64,000 bases of DNA, taken from the NCBI GenBank assembly GCA_031763025.1, contig JASSKH010000002.1, forward strand, positions 19,658,168 through 19,722,167, given 5' to 3'. The notes beneath the pieces are model-generated. The model saw nothing but the letters and a program-made list of their open reading frames with translations, was not told where the DNA came from and searched no databases. Numbering within the stretch: the stretch's first letter is position 1; each line of letters opens with the position of its first letter. A program made the translations under genes and the position numbers. Of the stretch, positions 42,523-53,815 are shown piece after piece. The stretch is from Macrocystis pyrifera. Taxonomy: Eukaryota > Sar > Phaeophyceae > Laminariales > Laminariaceae.

Positions 42523-43352
42523 GCAGGACGACGATTCGTCGAACTTCTGCCGTATTTCAAAAGCAACGCCCAGCCACCGTGCGCACTACAACAGCAGCAG
42601 CAGTACAACAGCAGTGTTCGTATGGCATGTGTTTGTAGTGTTCACCAGGTCGAGTAACCGAGTGCTCGTGGTCTCGTGTTTTTGTTTTTCGGTGCTTTAG
42701 GCTGGGAAACCCACCCGGTCGTGGCGAGCAGTCAACAATAAGCAATCCCGCACGAGCACGAGAATTTCCTCTGAATTTTCTCTGGGTTGAAAATCTCGAT
42801 AATTTTGAAATCGCCCGTGTTTTTTGTCAACCTCACTCAGCAGCAGCAGATACAGCAGCAGCAATACACGTCCGCCGAGCTGTCGAGCGTCATACATGTT
42901 TCACCTGAGCCTTTTGACGTACACCACACACCTCACACCGAGCACGTACGTGAACACGAAACTGGCTCCCTCGGTCCGTCTACCTCTGCATACTGCTTCT
43001 ACCTGGCCAATAGAAGCAGTAGTGTGGATAGATGCTTTCAACCGTGTATAACACGTAGCCTGTACATTTTACAAAATCATCAGTGTAGTCATAGTATCGT
43101 ATCAGGCAGTTTGTGGCGTGCATGGTGCTTCTACCTTTACAATTTACACAGTACATCTATCTGCGTTGTAGTTGTAGTGGTGTACATAAAACAATAACAG
43201 TATAGTACTCATGCCCCCAACTCATGGTACCGCTTGCATCCTTCGTCGCCGTTGTATCGAAGTGGTCGTATTGTAGGAACAACAGTAGTAGTAGGTATTG
43301 TAGTGTACCTGGTAATATTTATTCATGATGCTTTTACCTGTACTGCATTTAC
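42523..43352 (+). repeat. Dispersed repeat block P, copy 2
   Basis: Matches 548-1378. Here P follows Q, the reverse of the order in the first kilobases. Confidence 0.85.
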
Positions 43353-43404
43353 AGTATTACTGGTGGTGGTGAATATATTATAGAGACAGTATTACACATT
43401 GTAG

Positions 43405-43440
43405 AGCAGGGCAAAAGGGTTGCCCTGCTGTTCCCTGGGT
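43405..43440. repeat. GC hairpin, first occurrence
   Basis: GTAGAGCAGGGCAAAAGGGT followed by TGCCCTGCTGTTCCC forms a stem of GCAGGGCAA with its complement. Near-identical hairpins start modules at 44634 and 59720; that at 47249 has lost its right arm. Confidence 0.85.
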
Positions 43441-43479
43441 GCTATAAATTTTATTTAAACACACCCTGGACAATTACTA

Positions 43480-44150
43480 TTTCAATAGCCTATTGTGCCT
43501 ACAATTGATTCAGGAGGATGGGTGTTAATTGGATTTGGCTTGACAATTGTTTTTGGCGACTGTCTATTAATTGGAATTGTCAATACAACTGATTTCGGCG
43601 AATGCCCATTAATTGAAATTGGCCAGGCAATTGTTTTCGGCAATTGGCTACGAATTGGAATTGTCCAGGTATTGTCAATACAACTGATTTCGGCGAATGC
43701 CCATTAATTGAAATTGGCCAGGCAATTGTTTTCGGCAATTGGCTACGAATTGGAATTGTCCAGGCAATGGATTTCGAATACTAGTTGGAATTGTGTGAGC
43801 AATAGGTTTCGAGTGTTGTCTATGAATCGGAATTGTCCAAACAATTGGTTGCGGAGACTGCCAATTGATAGGAATTATTCAGCAAATTGATTTCGGGTGC
43901 TATACATCCAATAAATGGAGTTGTCCAGACAATTGATTTCGGGTGTTGTCCACTAACTGGATTTCAATTGATATCGGGAGCTGTCTATTAATTGGATTTG
44001 TCTGAACATTTGATTTCGGCTGCTGCTTATTAACTGAAATTGTCCGCACAATTGATTTCGGGTGCTGTCAATTAAATGGAATTGTCTAAACGGACTTCGG
44101 CGACTGGAAAGTAGTTGGAACTGTCCGCACAATTAATTTCAGATGCCGCA
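43480..44150 (+). repeat. Palindromic ~40-bp satellite, forward array
   Basis: The unit is about ATTGGAATTGTCCGGACAAT followed by TGATTTCGGxxxCTGTCTAT. Its core AATTGTCCGGACAATT is a perfect palindrome. A longer ~110-bp higher-order duplication is visible at 43560-43770. Arrays recur at 44400-44640, 59130-59420 and 63845-64000. Confidence 0.9.
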
Positions 44151-44399
44151 CAAGAAATGAAATGCTCGATAAATGTCATGACCGTGTTTAGTTATTGTAT
44201 TATGATAAACACTCCCCATAGAATTGATACTACTCGTAATATGGCACAATAAAGGACCTTGCAAATGATCGCGTATTGAGGGAAGTTCCCGATCCTGTTG
44301 TAGAGGCAATACTAGCATGGTGGTACTGTTGTGTAGTGACCAAATCTAACGTAGTTTTACAAGTAGCTGCCAGCTTTCAAATAGCAGAGCGCTCTTAAA

Positions 44400-44634
44400 C
44401 TCGATAGTCATGACAATTCCAATTAGTAGATCGCTTCCGAATCCCATTGTCCGGACAATTCCAATTAATAGACCGTATCTCAAACCAGTTGCCCCGACAA
44501 GTCCAATTCATGTAAATCACCCGAAATCATTCGTTCAAGCAATTCCAAATAATAGACAGCCTGTGATATCATTTGCCAGCACAATTTCAATTGATAGGCA
44601 GTCTCCGAGCTCATTTGTCTGGGCAATTCAAATT
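44400..44634 (-). repeat. Palindromic ~40-bp satellite, reverse array
   Basis: The same satellite in opposite orientation (GACAATTCCAATTAATAGAC). Between the arrays (44150-44400) lies about 250 bp of unassigned AT-rich DNA. Confidence 0.9.
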
Positions 44635-45663
44635 GTAGGGCAGGGCAAGGGTTGCCCTGCTGTTCCCTAGGTGTTACCATATTATAAAAGGTTGGACGGA
44701 GGTATGAACATTCTCTCGCGACGTCGATATTTGCCATGTAGAATATTACTTGTTTAAAGATGCTGCAGTTGCCGCTATTTCGAAGCAAAAAACACAAACA
44801 TAACATCACAGTCGCATCGCGCAGATTGCGATGACCTCGACGTGTCGCGAACACAGCCATACCAAATAAAACGCCGCAGTGAAGTCCAAGATGACAAAAG
44901 GCAAACAAGTAGACTTTTCGCCAATGATCGTTACGTACATGCACCCCGTAAACAGCACTCTGTCGACCGAACAGTTCACATAAATGTAGCCGCGCAGAAC
45001 TCGAAAGGCTGGACGTGCCGTGCAACATTTCTGCAAAATGCGTTCTAGCAAAAAGACGGAAACAAGAAGGCAGGCAGTCCGAATCGAGAAGCAATATCAC
45101 ACAAAAAATCAAAACGTTTCAACACACATGTGAAGAACACGTGAGACGCTCAAGGCGGCGGTACGTCGGAGTCGAGTCGGCAAGGCACAGCTGCGCTCCC
45201 CACGTCGTAGTGGCCAGGACTTCGGTAAGGCGGAGGCGTGAGGGGTCCTTGTCTAATCGCCTCGATTATCTCCGCGCGTTCTTGGCTTGCGCGCTCATGC
45301 TAGCTAGCACTACGGTATGGTGTCGTTTGTGCCTGGGGAACAGGCAAGGTCATAGACTTTCGAAGGTAGACATACATATGCTGGCAACCATGATACCAGC
45401 CATAGTCGAAATCGTCGCAAGACGTGGTACTCCCCCCGAGTATACAATCGTACTTCAACCACCGCCCTCTCGAACGCAACTGGGTCACGAAATGGTTCGG
45501 AATGGAGTAGATGACACAGCTACGAGGCAGTACTCAACGCCTATCATCAAAATGGGTGACGGTGCCGGCGTCTCTCCGGCGTCCTCGTAGATGTCTACAC
45601 GTGCAGACGCGCACAAAATGCGATCTGGGGCGTTGTCCGCACTCCAAGGAAGAATCGACCATA

Positions 45664-45980
45664 TCATATAGATGTGCTGATGTGCCGGGCGCAGCTCTCG
45701 TCGCAGGGGGGGCACGGAGCAGGCCCAGGAAATGAGAAGTCGGAGGCGGCCCCGGTCAGGAACAAGGCATTGACTGCATCCTGGAGTGACTGGGGTGGTC
45801 CGTGCGAAATCAAGATTGGTGCAGGATCTCGCCATCGTGCACATTGGGATGCGGTTATCTCGATAAGGCCATGGTCCTCGACATGGCAATCGGTAGTGTA
45901 GTTGCCAGTTGAATCCGAGAGCCGTCCGAGTGTACATGATACGAGCATGCCGTTCCACACGTCGCCTGGCCATCCGCTGT
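45664..45980 (-). CDS. Conserved unknown ORF of repeat R1, copy A
   Basis: The minus frame begins near a WNGMLVSCTLGRLSDSTGNY segment, then TTDCHVEDHGLIEITASQCA, RWRDPAPILISHGPPQ and DAVNALFLTGAASDF, ending CPPCDESCARHISTSI. The same frame is open with mostly conservative changes in copies B and C, the best sign of coding in R1. Cysteines and N-x-(S/T) sites would suit a secreted protein. Family unknown; the start is uncertain. Confidence 0.4.
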
Positions 45981-46429
45981 TGGGGTGGAGTTGATCATCA
46001 GGTCGAAGGGTGATACAGAGAGGTCCGATCGAGACCCCGGCCGCTAAGCGGCAGCACCGTTGTTGACGTAGGCCGTTATCGTTCTAATATAATGTAAGTA
46101 TCAAGAAAAGTACGTAGGAAGCACGTATTCGTACCATAGAATTTCCGCTTTTTCTTGTGGTTTTGGTACTATTAATATAAGATTTGGTTTTGGCACTATA
46201 AACCGTAGGTTGCAGGTATCGAGAAATCAGTATCACTGCAGTCTTGTTTCGATCAGCTGTGTAGGGTGTTAGAAGGGTAGGTTGTCTGTCGTCCAACGAT
46301 TTTGAGGCGTTTCAGTCGATTTTCGTCCGCCTCAATGCCGGTCGAGCAACGTTTGCACAGCAAGATATAGGCGGTGTGTATGGTGTGGAGGCAAAGGACG
46401 ACCGCAGGAACTATACTGCTACTACTACT

Positions 46430-47060
46430 GCTGTGCTCTCAAGTGGTTGCAGGTGACACCCTGGTACTACTGTGACACAGCTTTTGGGTCCACTATATAC
46501 GTGAATGAAATTATGACGCGCTTGTCGATCCGAAAAATACCAACCGCGCAGCTCGAACAACAGCAGAGGCGGCGGTGCGTGGCGGTGGCGCAGGCAAACG
46601 GTGGCGACAGCAGGCACATGCGTACTGCTGTCCTCTCGATTGGATGTGAGAATCGCACTGCTGCTCAGAACAACAGCAGAGGAGTGCAGCAGTTTTTTTT
46701 TTTTTCTGGTGGCGGTTGTTGATCGTTGTGGTCGGTGTGGTTTGCATTCGGGATGTCATTCGTGCTGTATATGCGCCCGTGCCCCCAGCTCTGCCTACTA
46801 TCCGTCCTCGGTGCTGCATCGTAGGCTCCGATACATGCAACTAGTCATAAATTACACCCCGCATGTGCCACCGTGCGCGCATGATTTTTGCCTGCTGCTG
46901 GTGTGCTGCTGGGCGCCTGCTGCTGCTGCTGGAGGATGAGGAGTTTTGTCTGGTGGCAGTTGGTCGTTGATCGTTGTGGTGGGTGTTGTCGGGAGTCAGG
47001 ATACATACATGGGCACATAGATACATACATACGCCCGGACCCCAAGCACTTCCTACGATG
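46430..47060 (+). repeat. VNTR-type block of R1, copy A
   Basis: Contains GTGGCGGTTGTTGATCGTTG (46710) and GTGGCAGTTGGTCGTTGATC (46955), each followed by GGTGTGGT- or GGTGTTGT-type sequence and a GTAGGCTCC-like block, two diverged units of the repeat that is expanded at 55260-57880. Confidence 0.7.
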
Positions 47061-47248
47061 CATCATCGAGGATAATTATCATTATTATTATTATGCTTGC
47101 CTTCTGACAAAATAGTGTAGATGCCGTTCCTATATAACCCAAATATCCTTCCTTAAAATCAGTAGTATCCCTCATACACTTCTCTTTCTGTCATTTCCAA
47201 ATTCCCATTCCCCACGACATTTCATTTTAGCTACCAGTATAATATTGT

Positions 47249-47857
47249 AGGGCAGGGCAAGGGTTTTGTTCCCTAGGATTTTACCACATAACAAAAGGTC
47301 GGCCGGCGGTATGACAATTCTCTCGCCACGTCGAATTTGGCACGTAGAATATTACTTGTTTGCAGATGCTGCTGTTGCCGCTATTTCAAAGGAAAAAACA
47401 TAAACAAAACGTCACAGTCGCATCGCGCAGATTGCGATGAACTCGACGTGTCGCGAACACAGCCATACCAAACAAAACGCCGCAGTGAAAATCCAAGATG
47501 ACAAAAGGCAAACAAGTTGACTTTTCGCCAATGATCGTTACGTACATGCACCCCGTAAACAACACTCTGTCGACCGAGCAGTTACCATAAATATAGCCGC
47601 GCAGAACTCGAAAGGCTGGACGCGCCGTGCAACATTTCTGCAAAATGCGTTCTAGCAAAAAGACGGAAACAAGAAGGCAGGCAGTCCGAATCGAGAAGCA
47701 ATATCACACAAAAAATCAAAACGTTTCAACACACATGTGAAGAACACGTGAGACGCTCAAGGCGGCGGTACGTCGGAGTCGAGTCGGCAAGGCACAGCTG
47801 CGCTCCCCACGTCGTAGTGGCCAGGACTTCGGTAAGGCGGAGGCGTGAGGGGTCCTT
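47249..47857 (+). repeat. 2-kb repeat R1, copy B, part before the Copia insertion
   Basis: Near-identical to 44634-45251. It ends in GAGGGGTCCTT where the LTR begins. Confidence 0.9.
47853..47857 (+). repeat. Copia target-site duplication, left
   Basis: TCCTT, repeated at 53811-53815. In repeat copy A the same site (45246-45250) is unoccupied. Confidence 0.9.
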
Positions 47858-48264
47858 TGTTCATGATGATGGCATAGTATCGACTGATCGGGCAGAACAT
47901 CTGATTGGATAGTTTGAACAACGGAACTGTCAATCTGTAGGTTGCTGAGCTGCCACATATTTTTTCTTGCTTATGTAAAAGTACTCTTTGTGGATGCTGC
48001 GTTACTCCGAGCATGATATTTGTGGTGCGGGGAATAACCCGACGTTTTGTGGAACGACAGGAAGTACGTTGGTCCGAGTTCTGTTGCTGGAACCACGTAG
48101 AACGTTTCCGGAACCTGTTTTTGGTTCTTTGGTTTGTAGAGTTTCTCCCATGCGGATGAGACGAGCTCGCCTACCGTGCTCACTCCACTTCGCCGACCTA
48201 TCTCTCAGGCCAAGATCCCATCAATAATACAAATATTGTCCCCATCAGTTACGAGTTTCCAACA
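47858..48264 (+). repeat. Copia left LTR
   Basis: TGTTCATGATGATGGCA to GTTACGAGTTTCCAACA, 407 bp. Confidence 0.92.
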
Positions 48265-48348
48265 CGCTATAGCGAGTCGACTTCTCCGACGTCCCCCTGG
48301 ACTGCACGAGACTGCTGTACGAGATAGGCCTGATCAACCTGTCTCATC

Positions 48349-49218
48349 ATGGCTGATGTGGGTGATTCTTCGGGTGACCCACCCCAGGGTAATCCGCAGG
48401 GTGTTGGTGAGAGGATTGAATCCTTAGAGACGCAGTTGTCCCAACTTACGACTCTATTAGCGTCGCTAGTTGATCAACAGGGAAAGGAAGTGGAGTCCTC
48501 TGGTTCTGTTGGTGCCGCGCCGGGAGGTACCGGACCAGAGACCGGTACGCATCCTTCTGATGCTACTGGTAGGACCGCGGGAGGTACGGGCGTAGATGCC
48601 CAAGTCCTTGGCGTGTCCAACATGCGGGTTGGGAGTAGCAGTCTTGTAGACTCAGGCTTGAACCCTCATGTATCTACAGTGGATCGTTCTCCGACTGGTG
48701 CTGCAAGGTTGAGTTCGATAGGGATGTTAAGTGGGGCTTCCGGTAGCCAGTCTTTCGTCCCGGGGAATAGGAGTGGGGCTTTAGGTAGCCAGTCTCCCGT
48801 TCCGCCCATAGCTACTCCGTCGAGTAAGTGGTGGGAAAATGTCGCCAGTGGAAATACACTGATTCCTGGGGCCGGCATTACAAACACAGGAGAGTCACTG
48901 GGTGGGGGTCCTTTCAAAGTTCCCAAGGCTCCTGTTTTTGACGGGACAGATGTCTCGTATCCGTCGTGGTCACAGAATTTTCTGCTGAGTGCCCGGCACA
49001 ACAACCTTTATGAGGCTTTCGTTTCAGAGACCGAGATTCCGATTGCAGACATTAATTTCGACTTGACCCCCTGGGTAGAGAGAGGATTCAGTGTGGGTGT
49101 GCTACGTCAAAACGTTGATGGCATGTTAGTTTCGACAGCGTATCGTGTGGGAGATGACTGTGTAGGTTCGGTGTTGGCTGCCCTCACTCCGTCTAATCTT
49201 GAAATCCTCCGCTTGTGA
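48349..49218 (+). other. Copia gag-like region
   Basis: A region starting near MADVGDSSGDPPQGNPQGVG with an N-terminal helix (ERIESLETQLSQLTTLLASL), a long low-complexity G/S/T stretch, and a block FKVPKAPVFDGTDVSYPSWS typical of Copia gag N-terminal modules, where F-x-G-x-x-Y-x-x-W is the hallmark. It is part of the fossil described above. Confidence 0.7.
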
Positions 49219-50045
49219 CAGAAATGGATGTAAACGACTTTCATAACATTTATGGTCACGCGAGTGAGGCGTTGCTTCGTACCACTGCAAAACGTTTGGG
49301 TATGGAGCTAACTGGTGAAATGCATGCTTGCACAGGGTGTTCAATGTCTAAGGCATTTCGAAAAGGGATTCCTCGTGAGACTGAACGTAGATCAGATAAA
49401 AGGTTGGGCAGAGTGTTCGTTGACCTGGGAGGACGGAAGGACGTTAAGTCCGTAGGGGGTAAACAGTACCCTATGATTGTGAAGGACGACTTCACACGAC
49501 GCACATGGATGTATTTCCTCAGAAACAAATCAGACGCTGGTAGTGCTTTCAGGAGTTTTCTTGCGAGTGTGCGTGCTGATGGTATCCCCTCATTGGTCGA
49601 GATTGTTAGGTCTGACAATGGAGGTGAGTTTTTCGGTGGAGAATTTGCATCCGTGTGCAATGAACTCTTGATCAAGCAAGAGTTTACCCCGGCTTACAGT
49701 CCCCAATATAATGGTGTTGCGGAGCGTGGTTTGGGATTGATTGAGGTGGCAGCAATGGCTGCTCGTATCCAGGCAAAGGTGTTGTTTGGTCATGTACAGC
49801 TACCTTCGTCTGATAAACTCTGGGCTGAAGCGATGCACTGGGCTTGTGAGGCACTTAATCACACCGCTTGTTCCGCGAATCCCGACAATAAATCCCCGTA
49901 TGAAATGTGGTATGATGAAGCTCGCCCTGCTAGACCGTATCCGTTTCTGAAACCGGCGTATTGCCGGTGGCAGCGTCCTTCTAAACTGCTGCCGAAGGGT
50001 GAGAGTTGTTTTTTACGTCGGACCTTCGAGAAACCACCCGCGTGA
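49215..50045 (+). other. Copia integrase region
   Basis: Shows a GAG-pre-integrase zinc segment (H...H...C-x2-C near CTGCSMSKAF), the catalytic-core features FVDLGG and IVRSDNGGEFFG, and SPQYNGVAERGLG. In active relatives this enzyme joins the cDNA copy to host DNA. Part of the broken fossil. Confidence 0.8.
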
Positions 50046-52450
50046 CTGTCATAGAGTGCTCACGCGAGCAGGAGATATTCAGGAAACGCGTGATGTAACG
50101 TGGGAGGCATTACCGTCACAACTCCCTCCAGCGCAGCCTCTCCTGCCTATGGATGCTGCAGATGAGGGAGAGGAGGGGAGTAACAGGTGATGTAGAAGAG
50201 GCTGAGGTGTGGCCGCTCGTAGGAAGGGGCGTTCCTCACATTCGTTTGCAACGTGATGTAGCAGGTACTGGTGGAACAGTTGATGAGATAGAACTTGTCG
50301 ACGTAGGTAGTGTAGGCAACTCCCCTTCTGTACCAACTTCCCCCACTCCCTCTGTACCCGCCATCAACCCCCCTAGTGGTGTAGCTCCCCCGCCGTCGCC
50401 CCAACCACAGGAGTCCACCGAAGGACTAGGAGAGCATAAGACAGGGGAAGTAGAATCAGCAGGTCTGGGAGGGGAGGAAGTAGAGTCGGTAGAGCTGGGA
50501 GGGCAGGAAGCAGGGTCTGCGGAGCTACCCCCAGCAGCTCGTCGTGCTTTACAGCAACTTGGCGCTCATAACACTGCTGTGCGTGAGGATGATGAGGTGG
50601 ATCTACAAATGGAAAGCAGATGAAACAGGAAAGAGAAGGGATCGAGGCGCCACCGGCAGGGACTTACGTCCGCACCAGGCACGTTTGGCTTTGTTGATTG
50701 ACTGCTACTGCTGTGGTGATTTTCGTTTTTAACTTGATTGTGTATCGATTTGAGGGTAGGAGAGAATCTGCGAACATTGGAGATTCAGATTTATTTCGGA
50801 ATACTGGAAATTAAATGAGATGAACAGACGTATACGTATACGTATACGTATAGCTTCCCTCACTGAAGTTTTTTTTTTTTTGTAGACGTACTGCTGTAGG
50901 ACTATGACGTCTGTCTGTTTTATGGTTGACTGGTCGAGGGCTCTGGTTGAGCATCGACACGAGTACAGCAGGAAGAGGTGTATGTGATGAACCCTTGTGC
51001 CCAACTACAGCAAAACGTCTGTTTGCGGCATTTCACATATTTACATCTTTGTATGCGGCTATCTCGTTTTTGAGTTGTCGGGTTGGTGTGTAGCACGACC
51101 CGCGCCACTTGTTACGTGCTAAAGACAAGATATTTATTTGCGGACGGAGTAATATACTATACGAGTACAGCAGCAGCAGAAGTAGTATGGTACTGTGAGC
51201 TGAGACGAAAACGGTTTACTTAGCACTGCTGTATATGTCCATCAAGTATGTACTGCAGCATATGTAGTGGTCGAGGAATACATGGGTTTGATGTGGGACC
51301 AGATATTCTCGTTTACAAGTAGCTGTGTATTTGCAGTAGCATTTGAGAAGTTATCTATACCAAAGAGGAGTTTGCAAGCAGTGCATATGCAGACCTAATC
51401 GCTCGAATGCACGCCCCATCCCTTCTGTATGCCGGGTCAATGCTGCGGAGGCGACGTTTGATTTCACCCAGGAGGAATAGCTGGATGACCCGAGCTGCGG
51501 TGACGCCATGAGACCGAACGGAGAGGCAGCCGCGGCGGAGGCAACAGCAGTAGTGTTTGGGGCATCGGGGTGATTCTTACTGAAATGTGGTTGCCTTTGT
51601 ATCTGGATGAATACTTTCTTTGCTTGTATTTTGGAATTGTTGTTCTGGTCGATTTGGAGTCCGCGAGAGTTTTTGGTGTTTTCGGGTAGTTTCAAAATCA
51701 AATAAAATTCAAGTGAAGGAATGCATGCTATCTCGCATTACCGTCGCGATCTGTGTATCTATGGCGGGAGTAGGGGACAAGGGGAGACCCTTGTCCGGGG
51801 GAACGGGGTTCCTCGCGACCTCTGGCATTTATTTTCTTGGCTTAATTTTTATTTTGATGAGTAGGACTACTGTGATACTTTATAGGATTTGCATTATTCC
51901 TCATGAAATAGAGGGAGATTTTTTTGGATAAGGTTGAAGAGAGACTATGAAGCGCCTGGGGGCGTGTGCGGTCCATAGGAAATGTTTTCCGATTTGGAAG
52001 GTTTGGGTAGTATTTCGGGAATTGACAGTTTGATTTCTTTTTTGGTTCTTGGAAATTTGTGCTTTTGTTCAAAGTCAGTACTGACTGAGTGGTCTGGCAG
52101 GTAGTGCTATATAATTCCCTAGGGTGGGTCAGGAGTTGAAGTCTCGCCGAATTCGCAAGTTGATCTTTTCGAGCGTGCGCGCTGGAGACAATACGAATGA
52201 TTATGATAGTGTGCCTGTAGACACCAGTAGCGTTTGGCGAGGGGAGGGCCCCGGAGATCACTGTACTAAGTCGACGAGATTCCACTGAATATCTTTTGAC
52301 CAATTCCGCGGAAAATGCCGTTTTACCTGACTGAGTCCGAGAAGAATGCCGTTTTACCTGGCATTGGATTTCGAGAGTTTTATGTGTTTGCAACAGAGAG
52401 GCTGGGGATTTGAGCATTTGAATACTGATTTTGAGGGTTTGAGTGTTGAT
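50046..52450 (+). other. Internal stretch of the Copia fossil that I cannot fully assign
   Basis: The first few hundred bases encode proline- and glutamate-rich linker-like sequence. Most of the rest shows no recognisable Copia protein and may include unrelated inserted DNA. A short TATACG microsatellite lies near 50830-50852. Confidence 0.5.
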
Positions 52451-52465
52451 TCAAGTATTTGATTT

Positions 52466-53311
52466 TTGGGTTGCGCATTTATTCGCGACCGTGAGGCTGG
52501 TACGATGGAGATTTCTCAAGAGAGTTACATTCGCAGTGTTCTGGAGAGATTCAAAATTCGTCGCACCAGCTCCATACCCGCTTCTCCTGCCAATGATTAC
52601 AGGTCCGTGAAGGAGGATGAGAAGGCAGGAGACGTGCCGTTCCGTGAGGTGGTGGGGAGTCTGATGTGGATCGCCAACCAGACGAGGCCTGATATCGCAA
52701 ATGCTGTGCGAGCGGTGGCGAGACACTCCCATGAGCCGAAGAAGAGTCACTGGAAGGCGGCCCAGAAGATTCTGAATTATCTTTTGGAAACGGCACATCT
52801 TACTTTGAAATTCAAGCGAGACACTACGGAAGTTGTAGGCACGGTAGTGTACGCAGATGCAGACTTCGCTAGCAAGGCCACTGACCGTAGATCAGTTTCG
52901 GGAGCTTTAGTTCTTGTAGCTGGTTGTCTGGTAGCTTGGATTTCCCGAACGCAGAAATGCGTCACCTTGTCGACTTCTGAAGCTGAGTATGTCGCAATGG
53001 GCGATGGTGTGAAGGAGGGTCTGTTCGTAGGCGGCATGGTTGTTTTCTGGAGACCTTCTGAGAAGATGATTGAGATTAGGGTGTTTGAAGACAACAAAGG
53101 TGCGATTGCACTTGCTGAGAACCCTCTTAGCTCGGGTAACAGCAAGCACATCGACGTCAGGCACCACTTTCTCAGGAACTTGACCGAGGAAGGGGTGTTG
53201 GCAATCAAGCATGTCTCTAGCAAGGAGCAACACGCGGACATTCTCACGAAGGCCCTGCCGTTGGACCTTTTTGTACCCCACCGCGACTTCGTCCTTGGCT
53301 TCAGGTCGTAG
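52466..53311 (+). other. Copia reverse transcriptase / RNase H region
   Basis: Begins with the C-terminal part of the reverse transcriptase (GSLMWIANQTRPDIANAVRA, KAAQKILNYL) and continues into RNase H with YADADFASKATDRRSVSG, TLSTSEAEYVAM, NSKHIDVRHHFLRNL and QHADILTKALP, all Copia hallmarks. Confidence 0.85.
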
Positions 53312-53402
53312 AGAGAGAGATCTGGATTGTGATTTGGATTTCTAGTACAAGATAGTATTTCGTAGATATTGGTTTGGTCGAGACATATGCCCTCAGGGAG
53401 GG

Positions 53403-53810
53403 TGTTCATGATGATGGCAGTAGTATCGACTGATCGGGCAGAACATCTGATTGGATAGTTTGAACAACGGAACTGTCAATCTGTAGGTTGCTGAGCTGCC
53501 ACATATTTTTTCTTGCTTATGTAAAAGTACTCTTTGTGGATGCTGCGTTACTCCGAGCATGATATTTGTGGTGCGGGGAATAACCCGACGTTTTGTGGAA
53601 CGACAGGAAGTACGTTGGTCCGAGTTCTGTTGCTGGAACCACGTAGAACGTTTCCGGAACCTGTTTTTGGTTCTTTGGTTTGTAGAGTTTCTCCCATGCG
53701 GATGAGACGAGCTCGCCTACCGTGCTCACTCCACTTCGCCGACCTATCTCTCAGGCCAAGATCCCATCAATAATACAAATATTGTCCCCATCAGTTACGA
53801 GTTTCCAACA
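53403..53810 (+). repeat. Copia right LTR
   Basis: 408 bp, near-identical to the left LTR, followed by the TCCTT duplication at 53811-53815. Confidence 0.92.
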
Positions 53811-53815
53811 TCCTT

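Larger units (their letters stand above)
44634..47110 (+). repeat. 2-kb repeat R1, copy A
   Basis: It starts at the GC hairpin and runs through GCGACGTCGATATTTGCC, CGCAGATTGCGATGACCTCG, GTCGGCAAGGCACAGCTGCG, CCGGCCGCTAAGCGGCAGCA and the VNTR-like GTAGGCTCCGATACATGC. Copies B (47249-47857 plus 53816-55740, split by the Copia element) and C (59720-61056) match at roughly 90-95%. Confidence 0.85.
47858..53810 (+). mobile_element. Ty1/Copia-family LTR retrotransposon fossil, broken, very young
   Basis: The element is about 5.95 kb with LTRs of 407-408 bp (47858-48264 and 53403-53810) that begin TG and end CA and differ at only about one position by my reading. A 5-bp target duplication, TCCTT, flanks it. 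A purine-rich GCCCTCAGGGAGGG precedes the right LTR. Parts in order are a gag-like region, an integrase region and a reverse transcriptase/RNase H region, which is the Copia order. It looks broken, with several breaks, so it cannot be autonomous. The LTR likeness says it inserted very recently. Confidence 0.92.

Noticed and set aside
47858-53810. Gypsy-family or retrovirus-like assignment
   Set aside because: The integrase region lies before the reverse transcriptase/RNase H region, and the motifs (YADADFASK, QHADILTKALP) are Copia type. No envelope-like part is seen.
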